Assembly: GCA_947650365.1 (NCBI GenBank)
Contig: OX393552.1
Coordinates: 17,784,775 to 17,848,774 of the forward strand
DNA length: 64,000 nt
Source: Chamaelirium japonicum
Taxonomy: Eukaryota > Streptophyta > Magnoliopsida > Liliales > Melanthiaceae
Reading direction: 5' to 3'
The translations under genes were made by a program, and so were the position numbers. Shown here piece by piece: positions 22,931 through 35,075 of the stretch (its first letter is position 1; every line of letters starts with the position of its first letter). The notes beneath the pieces are model-generated. The model was not told the origin of the DNA. It saw nothing but the letters and a program-made list of their open reading frames with translations, and ran no database searches.

Positions 22931-23800
22931 CTATTTAGCCTAAGGGCTTTTATGTAATTTTCTCTATATCTCATTTAATATAAATAATGTTAGCACCCAC
23001 AATTGAACCCTAATTTTTTTGCCAACTCTACTTGATATTAGAGCCGCCGCTCTCCCTCTCTCTCTGTTCGCCCGCTCCCGTCTCCTCTTTGTTCGCTCGC
23101 AGGTTCTGTGAGCCGCCACCTCTTCTCCCGCGGCCACCTGCAACACTGATCACCTCTCCGAGACCAACGGATCTGCACGTTCCTCTGCTCTCCTCCCGTA
23201 GCCACGCGGCACTGATCGCCTCTCCGAGAGCCACCAACCCGCGTCTCTCTCTCTCCTCCCACTGCACCAGCCGGTCCCCGCAGGCCCCTCCAGCACTGTT
23301 GTCGATGACTAAAGGCCCCTTCAGCACTTTCGGCCTTGCTGCCAGCGGACGCAGGCACTGTCGTCTGTGCCAGAAGACCCAACAGCCTTACCGCCTGTAT
23401 GCTGGGTGCTAATCTCATTCGAGGCCCCTCTGATCTCGCTCCGCCTGTCGTTAGAATCTTTGGTTTACTTCTTCTCTCCGCAACCATGATGGTATAGACA
23501 TCCAATATGTCTTTCACAGTAGATTCTTTCCCTCTAAAGATATGACCGTTGTGTTCCTTCCTGATTCCTCAGCAAACACAAACAGCCATGCAGTCCTAGG
23601 CCCACCCAACTTGATTCCTGACTCTCCGAGTTCTCCAAATTGTCCAAATGGAACGAGTGGAACCCGAGTGTCCCTTAATATACAGTTGGGACTAGATTCT
23701 TCTAGATGCTTCTCGAGAATGAGGAGTGCAGCATCAGATGAGAGATGTCATCCCTTTCTTGTCAACACAGAACGCAAGATAAGTCTGTGACTCCAGGGTG
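22920..23800 (+). mobile_element. Decayed LTR-element remnant with primer-binding-like site
   Basis: TTGATATTAGAGCC at about 23030-23043 resembles the TTGGTATCAGAGCC primer-binding site of plant LTR elements. It follows AT-rich sequence that could be an LTR end and precedes GC-rich leader-like sequence (23040-23300). No gag or pol motif remains. Open frames in this stretch on either strand are composition artefacts rather than recognisable genes. Confidence 0.4.
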
Positions 23801-23924
23801 ATTTCGGTGGTGGAGATGAACTCTTGTTAGCAACATCTACTTGAGGGCTAACCATATGAAAATTCTACACTTAAATGGAGTTAGGAATTTCCAAAGAGCG
23901 GAGGCTATAAGGAAAACTAAACTC

Positions 23925-24140
23925 GTCATCATCAAGAAGATCCAACTGACGGTACACTCGTCGTCATCAAGAAGATCTGACTGACGCTACACCCGTTGAG
24001 TTGTCATCAAGAAGATCTGACTGACGCTACACCCGTTGTCATCAAGAAGATCCGACCGATGCTACAATCCTCATCATCAAAAAGATTTGACAGACGCTAC
24101 AACCGTCGCCATCAAGAAGATTAATAAAGCCATCAAGAAG
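23925..24140 (+). repeat. Short tandem repeat of about 36-43 bp (about 5 copies)
   Basis: Units contain CATCAAGAAGATCTGACTGA followed by CGCTACACCCGT. The later copies are more diverged. It lies at the 5' side of the LTR fragment that ends at 25027 and resembles the CGTCGTC-type repeats in the large LTRs at 648 and 27472. Confidence 0.8.
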
Positions 24141-25027
24141 GTTCACAAATCTAGAACCTAGGTTAACAACCAGAGAGAAGACTCTGCAGAGAAGAAAGCA
24201 AGGCTCCGACACTCAAAGAACAAAGGCTTCAAGAGGTTTGGGCAAGCACATCCCTTGGGGAAATTCCTGCTTAGTCCTGTCAAAGTCCTCATCTCGAAGC
24301 CACGTACTTGAAGATTGAAAAACTCTGCTCCGTCCACAAAGAAGAAAGCTCAGAGAAGGACGCCAAAGCCGACACTACACCCGTCGCCATCAAAAGCTTC
24401 ACTTTGCCCACGAATGCTTGGAGAAGATCCAGATGCTACTCTGTCACCATCAACACCATGATCAAACCAAAGCAAAAGCAAAAGCCAAAAGCCAAAGTGA
24501 CACTAGCGCTGAAGACGACGAACCACGAAGAACAACGAGCGAGGCAACACACGTTCTAGCCGATACAGCACGAAGCCCGGAATAATGAAAGCACCACAAG
24601 ACTCTTCTCCCACGTTCAAGTGCAAGAGCCGAAGCAAATCCAAAGCCAAAGACGGAAGCTAAAGCCAAACGCCAAAGTAAGATTGAAGCTAAAGATCGAG
24701 GAAGAACAAGAGTTGAAGGAGACACGAGATCGAGAAGCGAAGCGACACACGTCCTAGCCGGTGAAGAGCGTAGCATGGAAGGGCCAAAGCAAGGCGAAAC
24801 TCCTCCATCTCTCTAAAAAACCCTCTTATAAAACTCTGATTTAGGCAATATAGCCGAAGTCTTAAACAAAGATCCGGGGAGACGAGGATCATAGGACCAC
24901 AGAGGATCTCTCCCACAATATCTTGATACATCTTCTCCGCTCCGCCTCACCACCACTGGGCGCCCCGACGTGGTTGTAATTTTGTACGGTTCCAAGCAAT
25001 AAGACAGCCCATCTTTTTGTGCCTACA
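23930..25027 (+). mobile_element. Old truncated LTR related to the large-LTR family
   Basis: The order of parts matches the second half of the LTRs at 648-2698 and 27472-29547: an AAAGCC/GAAGC-rich stretch, ACACGTTCTAGCC, GGGGAGACGAGGATC, ATCTCTCCCACAAT, then GCAATAAGACAGCCC and an ACA end near 25027. The 5' half and any internal region are missing. Clearly older than the two intact copies. Confidence 0.65.
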
Positions 25028-26038
25028 TCCATAAATAATCTTTTGAAAATTACACTCAAACTAACCCAATGGCCTTAAAACTTAAAGGCCTTGCAAGCAA
25101 TTCCTCAAAATGCAACATGTATTAGGCCCAAAATATAAGATAACATTAAGAATAACCTTAGAAAGGTACTCGTAATAGGACTCAATCACCATAATTTTCA
25201 CCTGGTCCTCTATCAAAAATATAACAAATACAAGTCCATTCATCAAACTTCTTGTGGTAGTCTTCAGACATCAATGTTTTACAAGTGGAAAGATAGCGTG
25301 AACTGTATGTTCACTAAACTAATACATAGTGCGAAGGTTTCACTATATTTAAAAGGGCAGAGATAAAGGTGAGGATTTAGATTCTCAATAAGGCATAAGC
25401 CTCATCGAAGTTTCTCTCATTAAGATGGTGGAGCAAGTCTAGTTAAGAAGGCTTCATTACAAGATAGACCAAAACTTTCCAAGAACCTGTCATCCCAACG
25501 TCAAACTTTCTAAGATTGGTGCCAAACATTTGATTGAGACAACTTGGCATTAAAGAGGAGGGCCAAGAGACCTAGAAGGGTAGTTAGAAAGTAGGGTGAC
25601 CTACCTTATTGGTTAAGCAGTTTAAGCTCATGGAACCAGGAGGCAATCTCCAAGGTTCCCCTGGGCAAGGAAATGAAGTAGATGATGGGAGTCGAAGGCA
25701 AGTTCGATACTTGAAAATTGCAACGAGTAAGTAATCCCCCAAGGTTCCCCTAGACAAGTAAAGCGTGTAGACAAAGTGGGTAAAAGGCAAGATAGATATA
25801 GGGAAATGTACTCATCTCAATCATACACATTATAAGCTAAAGAGGAATGCAAGAAGAATTACGTGAAAAAGAAAGATATGATAGGATTTTGTATTTGGGC
25901 TTAGTATGCTAACTTGATATCTCACAGCGATACTACAAACATGTACATTTTGAAACAAATATAAAAAAAGGTTTTCTATAGTTTGACCTTGTGTTTTAAT
26001 GTGTTTTATAAATATTAAACTCTTCAATCACCTGACGT
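25028..26038. other. Non-coding intron-3 sequence with a small imperfect duplication
   Basis: AT-rich and mostly featureless. Between about 25640 and 25790 the phrase CAAGGTTCCCCTGGGCAAG recurs about 85 bp later in altered form, a decayed direct duplication. No gene seen. Confidence 0.6.
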
Positions 26039-27059
26039 ACTACTGCATGAGCAAATTTGTGTTACTCAAGTACAAATTTTAATTAGACTCGCTTCGAGAG
26101 AGAGGAGTACAAGTATATCGGATGATTGTCGGGAGATCCGTCTGTGATCCTTTGATATTCGATTTCACTGTTCGAAGTACAAATATTACAAGAAAAAGAT
26201 TAGAAAGATGAAAATAGAAGAGCCTTGCGGTGCTTGATTCTTTCGGACTTCGCGGGTGATTGGCTAGGTGCTTTGTTTTACTATTCTTCTCCTAGTTTCT
26301 TCACTTGTTCTTTGCTTATTCTTCTCTTTTCGATTTGTTTTGATAAATCTTTTTCCTTCTTTGATCTTAGATCCTTCTTCTTCTTCGACCTTCGATCCTT
26401 CTTTTTTTGATCTTCGATCCTTCTTCTTTTGGTTTGCTTTGATCTTCGATCCTTCTTCTCCAAAGTTTCTTCGAGCTTTGAAGTATCTTGAGTGGGAAAC
26501 TTGTGAATTCTTCTTTCTTGTGGAAGATTTCCCAATTGTCATCTCTTATCAAAAGCTAATCCTTCTTTTCTTTCTTTCCACTCCTTTTATAAGGGTCAAG
26601 GTAGTTATTGTAGGAAATAAGCACCTAATGTGATGGGGAATAACAACCAGGATGGTTGCTAAGTAGTTTTCTTAACTTCCACAAGTAGTTATCTTTTTGA
26701 ATTTCAAACTTCTCCCTCCATATTTCTTTAAGTGTAATATATTTTATTTCTTTTGAAATTCAAACGAACCAGTCTAACTTAATCGACTTGTGGTTCTGTC
26801 TAACTCGAACTCAAGTCTAATCACTAAGGCTCTTGTTTGAGTTTTTATGGTCCAGTCACTATGTTTTTGACTTGGTGGACCATATCAAATTAGGAACTTA
26901 CTTTCTTAAAGTCCTACTTGCCTTCGATCTTGTATGTCGACGTAGCGAAGGGTGCACATCTCTAAGTGTCACCTATTGACTCAGATATAGCTTTTACTTT
27001 TAGACGATGAAGTTGGGATCTTTTTTCCTTTCTTCTCTGAACCTAGTCAATTTTAGAGT

Positions 27060-27276
27060 CTTGAAGTGTTTCAGACTTAGAAAATTCATGTGTCTCCATA
27101 GTCCATACTTAACCAAATTTGGAGTTTTGCCAAACTTAGTCAAATTTGTGGCTTTCTAGACTTAGTCAAAATTTTAAGTTTTTGTAGGGACGAGGGGCCT
27201 CGGTCGGCACGAGGGACGAGGGGCCCTGGTCGGCCTCCTAAACTCCCAGACTTAGTTAGTTTTCCAAGTCTACCAG
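27060..27276 (-). repeat. GACTTAG-type tandem repeats, left of the Cassandra insertion
   Basis: Diverged units of about 33 bp around the phrase CCAGACTTAGTCAAATT. The array continues at 30088-30386 on the other side of the Cassandra element. In the related LTR at 37384 the same motif alternates with a hairpin unit that is absent here. Confidence 0.8.
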
Positions 27277-27471
27277 TGTAACATCCGCCCCAAACACACA
27301 AGATATTGTCCTCTTTGCCCATGCCCGCACGAGAACTTCCCAGGGTGGTCACCCATCCTAGTACGGCTCTCGCCCGAGCATGCTTAACTACGGAGTTCTT
27401 ACGAAATCTGTAGCGGCGCACGGTTTTAAAACGCGACTTCTATGTTTGGGAGGGGAAATTATATAAGTAGC

Positions 27472-29547
27472 TGTAGACACACAATTTGTGTCTAACACGG
27501 ACCCGACTTGCATGCACCAATGCGGAGGCAAACCCGACACGCACTCGGACCCGGACCCGACTCGCATGCACCAATGCGAAGGCAAACCCGACACGCACTC
27601 GGACTCGGACCCGACTCGCATGCGCCGGCTCGGAGGCAAACCCGACACGCACTCGGACCCGGACCCGAACTCGACTCGCATGCACCGACTCAAGGGGGGC
27701 AAACCGGACCCGACCCAGGTCAAACAAGAGGCCGGGTGGGCCCATCCCCAAGTGGGGCCCACCCGGCCCCCTTCTAGAAATCCGAACCCCTTAAGGGGTG
27801 GCCGGCCATGCAAGAAAGAAAAGAAAGAAAGAAAGAAAAAAAAGGAAAGAAGAGAAAAGGAAAGAAAGACCGCCATGCGCGGGAGGAGGTTGCGTATGAC
27901 GTCTACATAAGAGTGGATCTGCGTCAATCCCTCGATCCGACGGACAAAAAATGAAGCCGGGTCGCCATCGACTTTTTGTGCAAGAATCAAATAAATTCAA
28001 AAAGGATTGAGCCATAACTACTCCACCAGAAAAGGAAGGCAAATAAAGGCTTATTCCCCTTTTCAATGGAAGAATAAATCCTGGGTAGTTATGGGAGAGA
28101 TATTAAAGGGATTCAAATAAATCTTCTCATATCTCTCCCCTCCCCCCTTTACCTATAAATAGAGAGGGAGGAGGAAGGTTCAAAAGGTCGAAGGGGTCAG
28201 AGCTGGAGCTAAAGACAAGGCGAAGGAGCTCGGCAGAAGAGAAGACGCGCTCTTCATCAACCCAAGGCTTCACGAGGCACAGGCAAGCCTATCCCTTCGG
28301 GACCGGCTTAGTCCATTGAAAACCCTCATCAAAGTGAAGGCCCTTGCACAAGAAGATCAAGCCTTCGACTCTGTGCACGAAGAAGAAAGCTCTGAGAAGA
28401 AGAACCCTTCGACCCCGAAGACGCCAGAAGCAAAGGCCGGAGAAGAAGATCGGAGCGGCACTACCCCGTCGGCTCCAACAAGCCTTCAACTCCGATCAAG
28501 CTCCAAAGCCCGGAGAAGAAGAACGAAGCGGTATCACCCTGTCGTCTTCAACAACGCCAGCTCTATTCACGAAGAAGAAAGCTTAGAGAGGGACACTCGA
28601 GGCATCGCTACACCCGTCGTCTTCAAAGCAAAGCCGACGCTACAACCGTCGCACGGAGATCGGTGCTACCCCCGCCGTCCTCAAAAGGAGCCTTCGACTC
28701 CGAGCACGCCAAAGAAGCCCAAAGAAGAGAAGCAAAGTCGGTGCTACCCCCGTCGTCTTCAAAGCAAAGCCTTCGACTCCGATCACGCCAAAGAAGCCCG
28801 AAGAATAAGGGAAGTCAAGCCGACGCTCTAACCGTCGAGGAAGCCAGAAGCCTTGAAGAAGTAGCGCCACGCCGCCACCGCCGTTCGAGAGGAAGATCGA
28901 GTCAACACCGAAACAAAAACAACGCAAGAAGCCAAAGCAAAAGCACCGGTAAAGCCCGCGCCAAAGCAACGCAAGTGCCAAAGCCAAGTAACTACGCCAG
29001 TCACGAGCAAAGCACCGCACGTTCTAGCCAATACGATGCGAAGTCCGGAAGAACTAAAGCATCGCAAGGCTCTACCCGTCTACGTTCAAGGGCAAGCGCC
29101 AAAGCAAAGCAAGAGCCAGAGTCACGCCAAAGCAAAGCCAAAGCCAAAGCCGACGCCAAAAGCACAATCGACGCCGCAAACCGACGATCAAGGACGCCGA
29201 TGTCTAGCAAGGATCAAGGAAGACACGAAAACCGAGGAACAAGCCAAAAACCCCTAGCCAAGAAAGCGCGAAGCACGGAAGGAACAAAAGCAACGGCGAA
29301 CACTCCTTAGCCTCTCAAGAAACCCTCCCCTTGTAAAGACTTATGTCCTAGGCAACCCCTTCAGAGCTCTCGCACAAATGCCACGTGGAGACACGGATCA
29401 AAGAGACCCTCCAGAGGATCTCTCCCACAATCTCCTGATCGAATATTCACCGCACCCGGCTCACCACCCCTGATTCCCTGGGTCCCGGCCTCTGTAATCT
29501 TCGTGTGTTTGCAATAAAGACAACCCGGATCTTTTTCTGCGAATACA
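27472..29547 (+). mobile_element. Solo LTR (2076 bp) of the large-LTR family, inside Cassandra
   Basis: Perfect 5-bp duplication GTAGC (27467-27471 and 29548-29552). It starts TGTAGACACAC and ends GCGAATACA. It shares with the LTR at 648 the GACCCGAC repeats, a purine tract, CTATAAATAGAG (about 28154), the GAAGAAG-rich transcript start and the AAGCAAAGCC-rich 3' half. Positions 27490-27700 hold three to four 60-65 bp repeats with GCAAACCCGACACGCACTCG. No internal region remains. Confidence 0.93.
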
Positions 29548-29789
29548 GTAGCTCAGGATCTTCTTCTCTCCAGGCGATGTAGGGCACACTCGTGGCCTTA
29601 TACACCTCACCTCATCCATCTTGGCATCACAGCCTTAGGAGTCTTGGCTCTTGGCCTATTGGATCTTGGTCGTCACAATCCACCCCCCTTAGGGCTACAC
29701 GTCCTCGTGTAGGGTTAGACCCCCCATTGCGAGGAGAACCGGCTCTGATACCATTTTGTAACATCCGACCCAAACACATAAGATTTTGT

Positions 29790-29905
29790 CCGCTTTGCCC
29801 GTGCCCGCACGAGGACTTCTCAGGGAGGTCACTCATCCTAGGACTGCTCTCGCCCGAGCATGCTTAACTACGGAGTTCTTACGAAATTCGTAGCGGCGCA
29901 CGGTT
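29790..29905 (-). ncRNA. 5S rRNA-like region of Cassandra LTR
   Basis: On the minus strand it shows the 5S internal promoter: AACTCCGTAGTTAAGCATGC (A-box area), GGGCGAGAGCAG and AGGATGAGTGACC (C-box area), then the CGTGCGGGCACGG-like end. In Cassandra this segment can be transcribed by RNA polymerase III. It is part of a mobile element, not a genomic 5S array unit. The other LTR copy is at about 27310-27425. Confidence 0.85.
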
Positions 29906-30391
29906 TTAAAACGCGTCTTCTATGTTTGAGAGGAGAAATTATATAAGTAGCTCAGGATCTCATTCTCTCCGGGCGATGTAGGGCTAACTCGTGGCCTTGT
30001 ACACCTCACCCACCTCATCCATCTTGGCATCACAGCCTTAGGAGTCTTGGCTCTTGGCTCTTGGCCTATTGGATCTTGGTCGTCACATCCAGCTTTAGCC
30101 AAATTTGGAGTTTTCCAAACCTAGTCAAATTCCGAGTCTTCTCGACTTAGTCAAATTCTGATTCATCCAGACTTAGTGAAATTCGAAGTCTTCCAGACTT
30201 GGTCAAAATTTTAAGTCTCCCAAACTTGGCCATAATTCGGAATCTTCCATACTTAGGCAAAATTCTAAGTCTTCCAGACTTAGCCAAATTCTCATGTCTT
30301 CCAGACTTAGTCATATTTTCAAGTCTTCCAAACTTAGCCAAATTTGGAGTCTTCCAGACTTGGTGAAATTCTGAGTCTTGTCTACAACTAC

Positions 30392-31043
30392 CTTGGCTAA
30401 ACAAAAATTTAAAAGTAGACAAAGACAGATCCCTACTTCCATTGGTTGAGGAAATAATGAAATCCTAATGTACAAGCCTCACAGAAGGCATCAAAAAAGA
30501 CACAAGAGTGCAACTTGCAAGGGCCTCTTTGGTAAATGTTTATGGTTCAATTACATAAGTTCATGCATATGCCTCAATAGGTTCTTTAAAAATCTCATCT
30601 AGAGTGCTGAGGTGAGGTATGCCACAATTAAGAATTCCAAAAAATGGGGTTCCATGTCCATGCGAAATATACAGTTACGAGGATCTTGAAGTGCATAAGA
30701 TAACACTAATAATCATGGAAAATAAGAAAACTAAAGAATAAACAAATTGCAAGACCCCAAGAATGTATATAATACCACTTGCATATTAACTCTGACTTTT
30801 CACAACCGACATATATTATTTCAAAATGCATGCAAAGCATAGGCTGGTAGGTAGTTAGAAAATGTCATATCCACCTTGGAGTATTTGATAGCAGATGAAT
30901 TCAATGGATATATGGTATTCCTTATCTTTTAAATAACCGTATTTATTACAGAGAAAATCAAGTAAAATTACTTATGAAGAAAATGTATTATTTTATGGAG
31001 TTGGAACCAGAAAGTCAAGGAAATTAAAATTTTCTTTCAATAC
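30392..31043 (-). other. Upstream part of intron 3
   Basis: AT-rich sequence without recognisable repeats or genes. The donor GTATTG lies at its right edge on the minus strand. Confidence 0.65.
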
Positions 31044-31114
31044 CAGCAAAGAAGGCATAGAGTTCATCAACCACAATGACGGGTCAACACTCCTGATATC
31101 TCGAAGGCGAAGAC
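31044..31114 (-). CDS. MRS2-11: MRS2-11/MGT10-type Mg transporter, exon 3
   Basis: A 71-bp exon with acceptor CACTAG and donor CTG|GTATTG. With one base from exon 2 it encodes G, then LRLRDIRSVDPSLWLMNSMP and SLL. RxRDxRxxDP is the conserved start of the folded MRS2 N-terminal domain; LWLxNSMPSLL is typical of the MRS2-11 branch. It ends in phase 0. Confidence 0.95.
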
Positions 31115-31790
31115 CTAGTGTTGGAGGCAATAATAAAAGAAAATTAGAAGTAACGATAAAAAAGAAATAAGGACAATTAGAATTTCTAGATCTACAAGAT
31201 TGTGTAGATGAAGAACTCTGCTAAATATACAATTATGACAAATGGAAATGATGTTTTTGCTCAGTAATTTAATGTCTAGAGGAAGTTGTCAGGTGCAAAA
31301 ATAAGTATGACTAGCAAAACAGTCTGGAGCTCCTAGGCCTACAAAGTAGAAACAATTCACATGTCACTATAACAGGTTGTGTAGATGGTATCATGGTCCT
31401 CGTTTGTGTGACATGGAGATCTATCATTTTTCTAAGATAAATTAATATCATTGATGCAGACAGCATAGCTTTTCACGGAAACTTGTACAATGAAGTAAAC
31501 AAATACACACAAAGATTGAACTCAGTAGCTAGTATGTTTTCTTCTTTTTTTTAAATGAAGGCAGTCTTATGTTGCACAAAGGAAAGTGATTCTAACCATG
31601 CTACAAGACTAACAAATAGAACATGAACTAGAAGGTAGTAAGGACCCTTGCAACGAATACTGTGGAACATAAACTTGAAATAAGGTTAAGAGCTTGTTTA
31701 AGTATGATTTTTTTTGGGTACATCTTGTTTAAGTAGGATTGGTGGCATAAGGAAATCATTTGGAAAGATCAGAAGTCACTTTGTACATAC
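31115..31790 (-). other. Intron 2 (676 bp)
   Basis: Ordinary AT-rich plant intron between the donor AGTG|GTATGT and acceptor CACTAG. No transposon border recognised. Confidence 0.85.
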
Positions 31791-31863
31791 CACTTGACTT
31801 CAACAACTGTCGCCTGCTAATCTTCTTTGTTGACATCATCCCATCGGATGTCACTTCTATCAC
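31791..31863 (-). CDS. MRS2-11: MRS2-11/MGT10-type Mg transporter, exon 2
   Basis: A 73-bp exon with acceptor TTCAG and donor AGTG|GTATGT. It encodes VIEVTSDGMMSTKKISRRQL and LKSS plus one base of the next Gly codon. The KKISRRQLLKSSGL string matches the family pattern where the mature protein begins its first conserved motif. Frames with exons 1 and 3 fit exactly. Confidence 0.94.
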
Positions 31864-32154
31864 CTGAACAAACCATTTCCATTATCTAGAAAACAATTGA
31901 ATATACAGGTTGCTGGTAGATTAGCTACAAATTTTTAATTCAGCTCTAACCATGTGAACAGAATCAGTCAAATGACTGTAGAAGATATGTATTGTGACCA
32001 TGTTTTATGTCATTCAAGTTAAAATAGATGTTGTGAACTTGTGATTAATCGTTTTGTCAGGAATGATCTTCAAATCAAACAGGCATGGCCAAGTTGTTTC
32101 CAAGTAGTAACATTGCAGAAAGAAAGGAAAAAAAAAGAAGCTGAAACATATAAA

Positions 32155-32522
32155 GCATGCTCTTGAGGGTGGGATGTGTGTGGGTGGGGAGCGGAGCGGG
32201 TGGTAAAGAGTGGTCCGGATTACATGGTCCAATCATAATTTCTCAGAACACTCTTACCTTTTCCCACAAGGCCAAAGCTATGGCCGGATATACCCAAGTC
32301 CCTATTTTAACTATACACTACCTTTCTAACACACTTCAATATTCCAATATGTTATATACGGGTGCGTCTTGAAAATGGCGATGGGTATATCAGGTCAATT
32401 CTTGCCCTTGAGGTAAAATGTCAGAAAATTTGGAGGAATTAAGCTTCGGCTTTGATATACCCACTCCCTATTTTAACGATGCACTCCATTTCTATCATGG
32501 GGTGGCGGCGGTGGCCGGAGGC

Positions 32523-32585
<63 letters not shown>

Positions 32586-33190
32586 CAAAGGCTAGTTCGC
32601 TGTAATGTCGATAGTCATGGGTTTTTCTAATCTTTATAATAAAGCATGCTTTTGAGGGTTGGTGGGGGGATAAAGAATGCCCCAGATTTAGGGGGCAAGG
32701 GGGATAAAGAACGTCCATGATGTAGAAGAGGGGGGTAGGGGGATAAAGAGGGGTCTGAATTTAAAGGGGGGCTGATATTATATAAAGTGGTTCAGATTAA
32801 GTAAAGAGCGGTCCAGATTACATGGGTCAATTGTAATTCCTCATAACTTCCTTACAGTTTCCCTCAAGGGCAAAGTTATGGTCTGATATACCCATTTCCT
32901 ATGTTAAAGATGCAATTCCTTTCTAACACATTACAATCTATTATATACGGGTGCATCATTAAACTGGGGAGTGGGTATATCGGGTCGATTCTTGCCCTTG
33001 AGCGAAAATGTTAGAAAGTTTGGAGGAATTATGATTCGGCCTTGGTATACCTACTCCCAATTTTAACGATGCACTCCCTTTCTAGCAAGGGGTTCATAAC
33101 AGAAGGCATCTCTCTCTCTCATGGGGGGCAGTCCATCAGAGACGGGGTCGCGGCTGCTGCAGTGCCGACATGCATAAGTTTTTCTTTTCT
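32155..33190. repeat. Direct repeat of about 500-550 bp, two diverged copies
   Basis: Copy 1 (about 32155-32640) and copy 2 (about 32643-33190) share AAAGCATGCT, GGTCCRGATTACATGG, the GGYCTGATATACCC region, TTATATACGGGTGC, GGGTATATCRGGTC and TTCTTGCCCTTGAG in the same order. Inside each copy the GATATACCC and GGGTATATC parts face each other, so each unit also has weak internal inverted symmetry. Confidence 0.8.
32523..32582. repeat. (CT)n microsatellite, about 30 units
   Basis: Uninterrupted CT dinucleotides within copy 1 of the direct repeat; copy 2 has only a short CT run near 33110. Confidence 0.97.
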
Positions 33191-33344
33191 ATTTCTTTTT
33201 GGCTGGACAAACCAAATAGTCAGAGGACAGGGCACTAGAGCAAGGGCTTAAAGAGATCAGGGCTTAAAGAGATCCAGAGATCGAAACGGGGGGACGCAAC
33301 CTACTATTATTAATTCCATAATCCCATGAACATGACATCAACGA

Positions 33345-33455
33345 CCAGGATTAAGAGAAAGTCCACTCCACGATGTCCATATCGGGAGTCGAACAGGGAA
33401 CCTCTCCAATATGGGAGAGAGGAAGTACTTCACAAGGCCAAGAGCCCTTTGGTGG
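33345..33455 (-). repeat. Possible tRNA-derived SINE relic
   Basis: On the minus strand CTGTTCGACTCCCG resembles a Pol III B box, about 40 bp downstream of a GGCCTTGTGAAG stretch that could be a weak A box. No poly-A tail or target duplication is visible because microsatellites follow. Confidence 0.3.
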
Positions 33456-33457
33456 TT

Positions 33458-34042
<585 letters not shown>

Positions 34043-34661
34043 GAAACACTTGATCAACATTCTTTATCATCGTCATCATCCTAAAAGTGGATATCATTAG
34101 TGTGTAAGTTCTTTTGTCATCATTTACTTCCACTCAAAGACCATCTTAGCCACCTATTATAGCCCCAAAATGTCTAGTGCAATAACAGATCGGAATACTC
34201 TCACGTTTAACAGGCTACAGAACTCATGCACATCAAGCTATAATTAGTGAGTCAATAAAGTTCCCCTTAGTAAATCCATGCACTGACCTTTAATGCAAAA
34301 TACAACTATGTGTAAGTGCAGGGTCACCGTTTCCATGGTCAAAGGTGTATCACTCCATAGTCTTTCTAGAGGCAGCTATGAATGTGTCAAATATAAGGAA
34401 ATGGAAGACAAACCCTTCTACTGAAGCAACCTGAAGCCCAAAATATCAATGGGACCTTTTTCAGACAACTCGTCCAATGTGCCATACGTTACTCGTGAAT
34501 TGAATTCACGTAAAATAAAAAAAAATACATCAATGTTAATTGATGGCTATAAGGGTTTTAGGACATAAATTAAACATGTTTCCCCTGACAAACTCCCTTG
34601 GTAAGATTACTAATCTGAGATGCAATTCCGATGTGGGGAGCATCGGCCAGAACTCGGTGCA

Positions 34662-34667
34662 CCCCCC

Positions 34668-34698
<31 letters not shown>

Positions 34699-34700
34699 AT
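34662..34700. repeat. (C)n followed by (CA)n
   Basis: About 24 C residues then several CA units. A long homopolymer of this type is also a likely spot for assembly or sequencing length error. Confidence 0.95.
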
Positions 34701-35075
34701 TAGCATTGTGTATGTTTGAATAGCAGCACTCCGAATATCAGCACATTTGGCTATCTAATTAAGGATTGTAGCCTTCCTCCACGCCAATTTCGATTGATTC
34801 TCCACTTCCAAAACTTTGAAATGACAGCCATAATCAAAACTAATCTAAGCATTGGACAGGAAGCTTATCCACCAAAAACCTTGCCCTTGGTCTTCTTTGC
34901 TCTTTGAGAAGCCAAAAACTATGGCTTATCATTTCACTCAAGGCCTTAGTGGTTGCAACATAAAGGAACTCCGGCAAAAATTTTAGCTCCCTTGTTTGAA
35001 CACCTCCACTATTCACCTCCACTTACAATGAACCTGTTGGATTTGGTTGAATAGAAAAAGAAAATATTTAATAAA

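Larger units (their letters stand above)
27277..30087 (-). mobile_element. Cassandra-type TRIM element (minus), with a nested solo LTR
   Basis: Two LTRs: 29757-30087 (331 bp, 5' on the minus strand) and 27277-29677 (about 320 bp once the nested LTR at 27472-29547 is excluded). Between them lies only a 79-bp internal stretch (29678-29756) with the primer-binding site TGGTATCAGAGCC next to the LTR. Flanks ACCAG and TCCAG match at 4 of 5 bases. The element encodes no protein. Both LTRs carry 5S rRNA-like sequence, the hallmark of Cassandra. It must borrow all enzymes. Inserted in the solo LTR 26044-30386. Confidence 0.93.
26044..30386 (-). mobile_element. Solo LTR (minus) hosting Cassandra; same family as solo LTR at 37384
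   Basis: Flanked by the 5-bp duplication ACTAC (26039-26043 and 30387-30391). On the minus strand it starts TGTAGACAAGAC and ends near CATGCA. Without its insertions it is about 1.5 kb. It matches the 1848-bp solo LTR at 37384-39231 in the TATA region (plus strand CCTTTTATAAGGG near 26583), the GATCGAAG-rich leader and the repeats AAGTCTTCCAGACTTAG. No internal region or primer-binding site remains, so the rest was probably lost by LTR-LTR recombination. It sits in intron 3 of the transporter gene. Confidence 0.9.
21768..31043 (-). other. Intron 3 of the transporter gene (about 9.3 kb), filled with repeats
   Basis: Runs from the exon 3 donor (CTG|GTATTG) to the exon 4 acceptor (GATAG). About 4.3 kb of it is the nested LTR block 26044-30386. 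The rest holds decayed retroelement pieces between about 22490 and 25027 and AT-rich sequence elsewhere (21768-22490, 25028-26038, 30392-31043). No RNA gene or second coding gene is visible. Confidence 0.88.

Noticed and set aside
23032-23517. GC-rich open frames on both strands (126 and 159 codons) in intron 3
   Set aside because: They overlap each other on opposite strands, have no recognisable motif, and follow a primer-binding-like site; most likely an LTR-element leader.
27310-27425. Functional 5S rRNA genes (also 29790, 45611, 53150, 53850)
   Set aside because: Only the central control region is 5S-like; the outer parts differ, and each copy lies in a TG...CA LTR with target duplications, so they are Cassandra LTRs.
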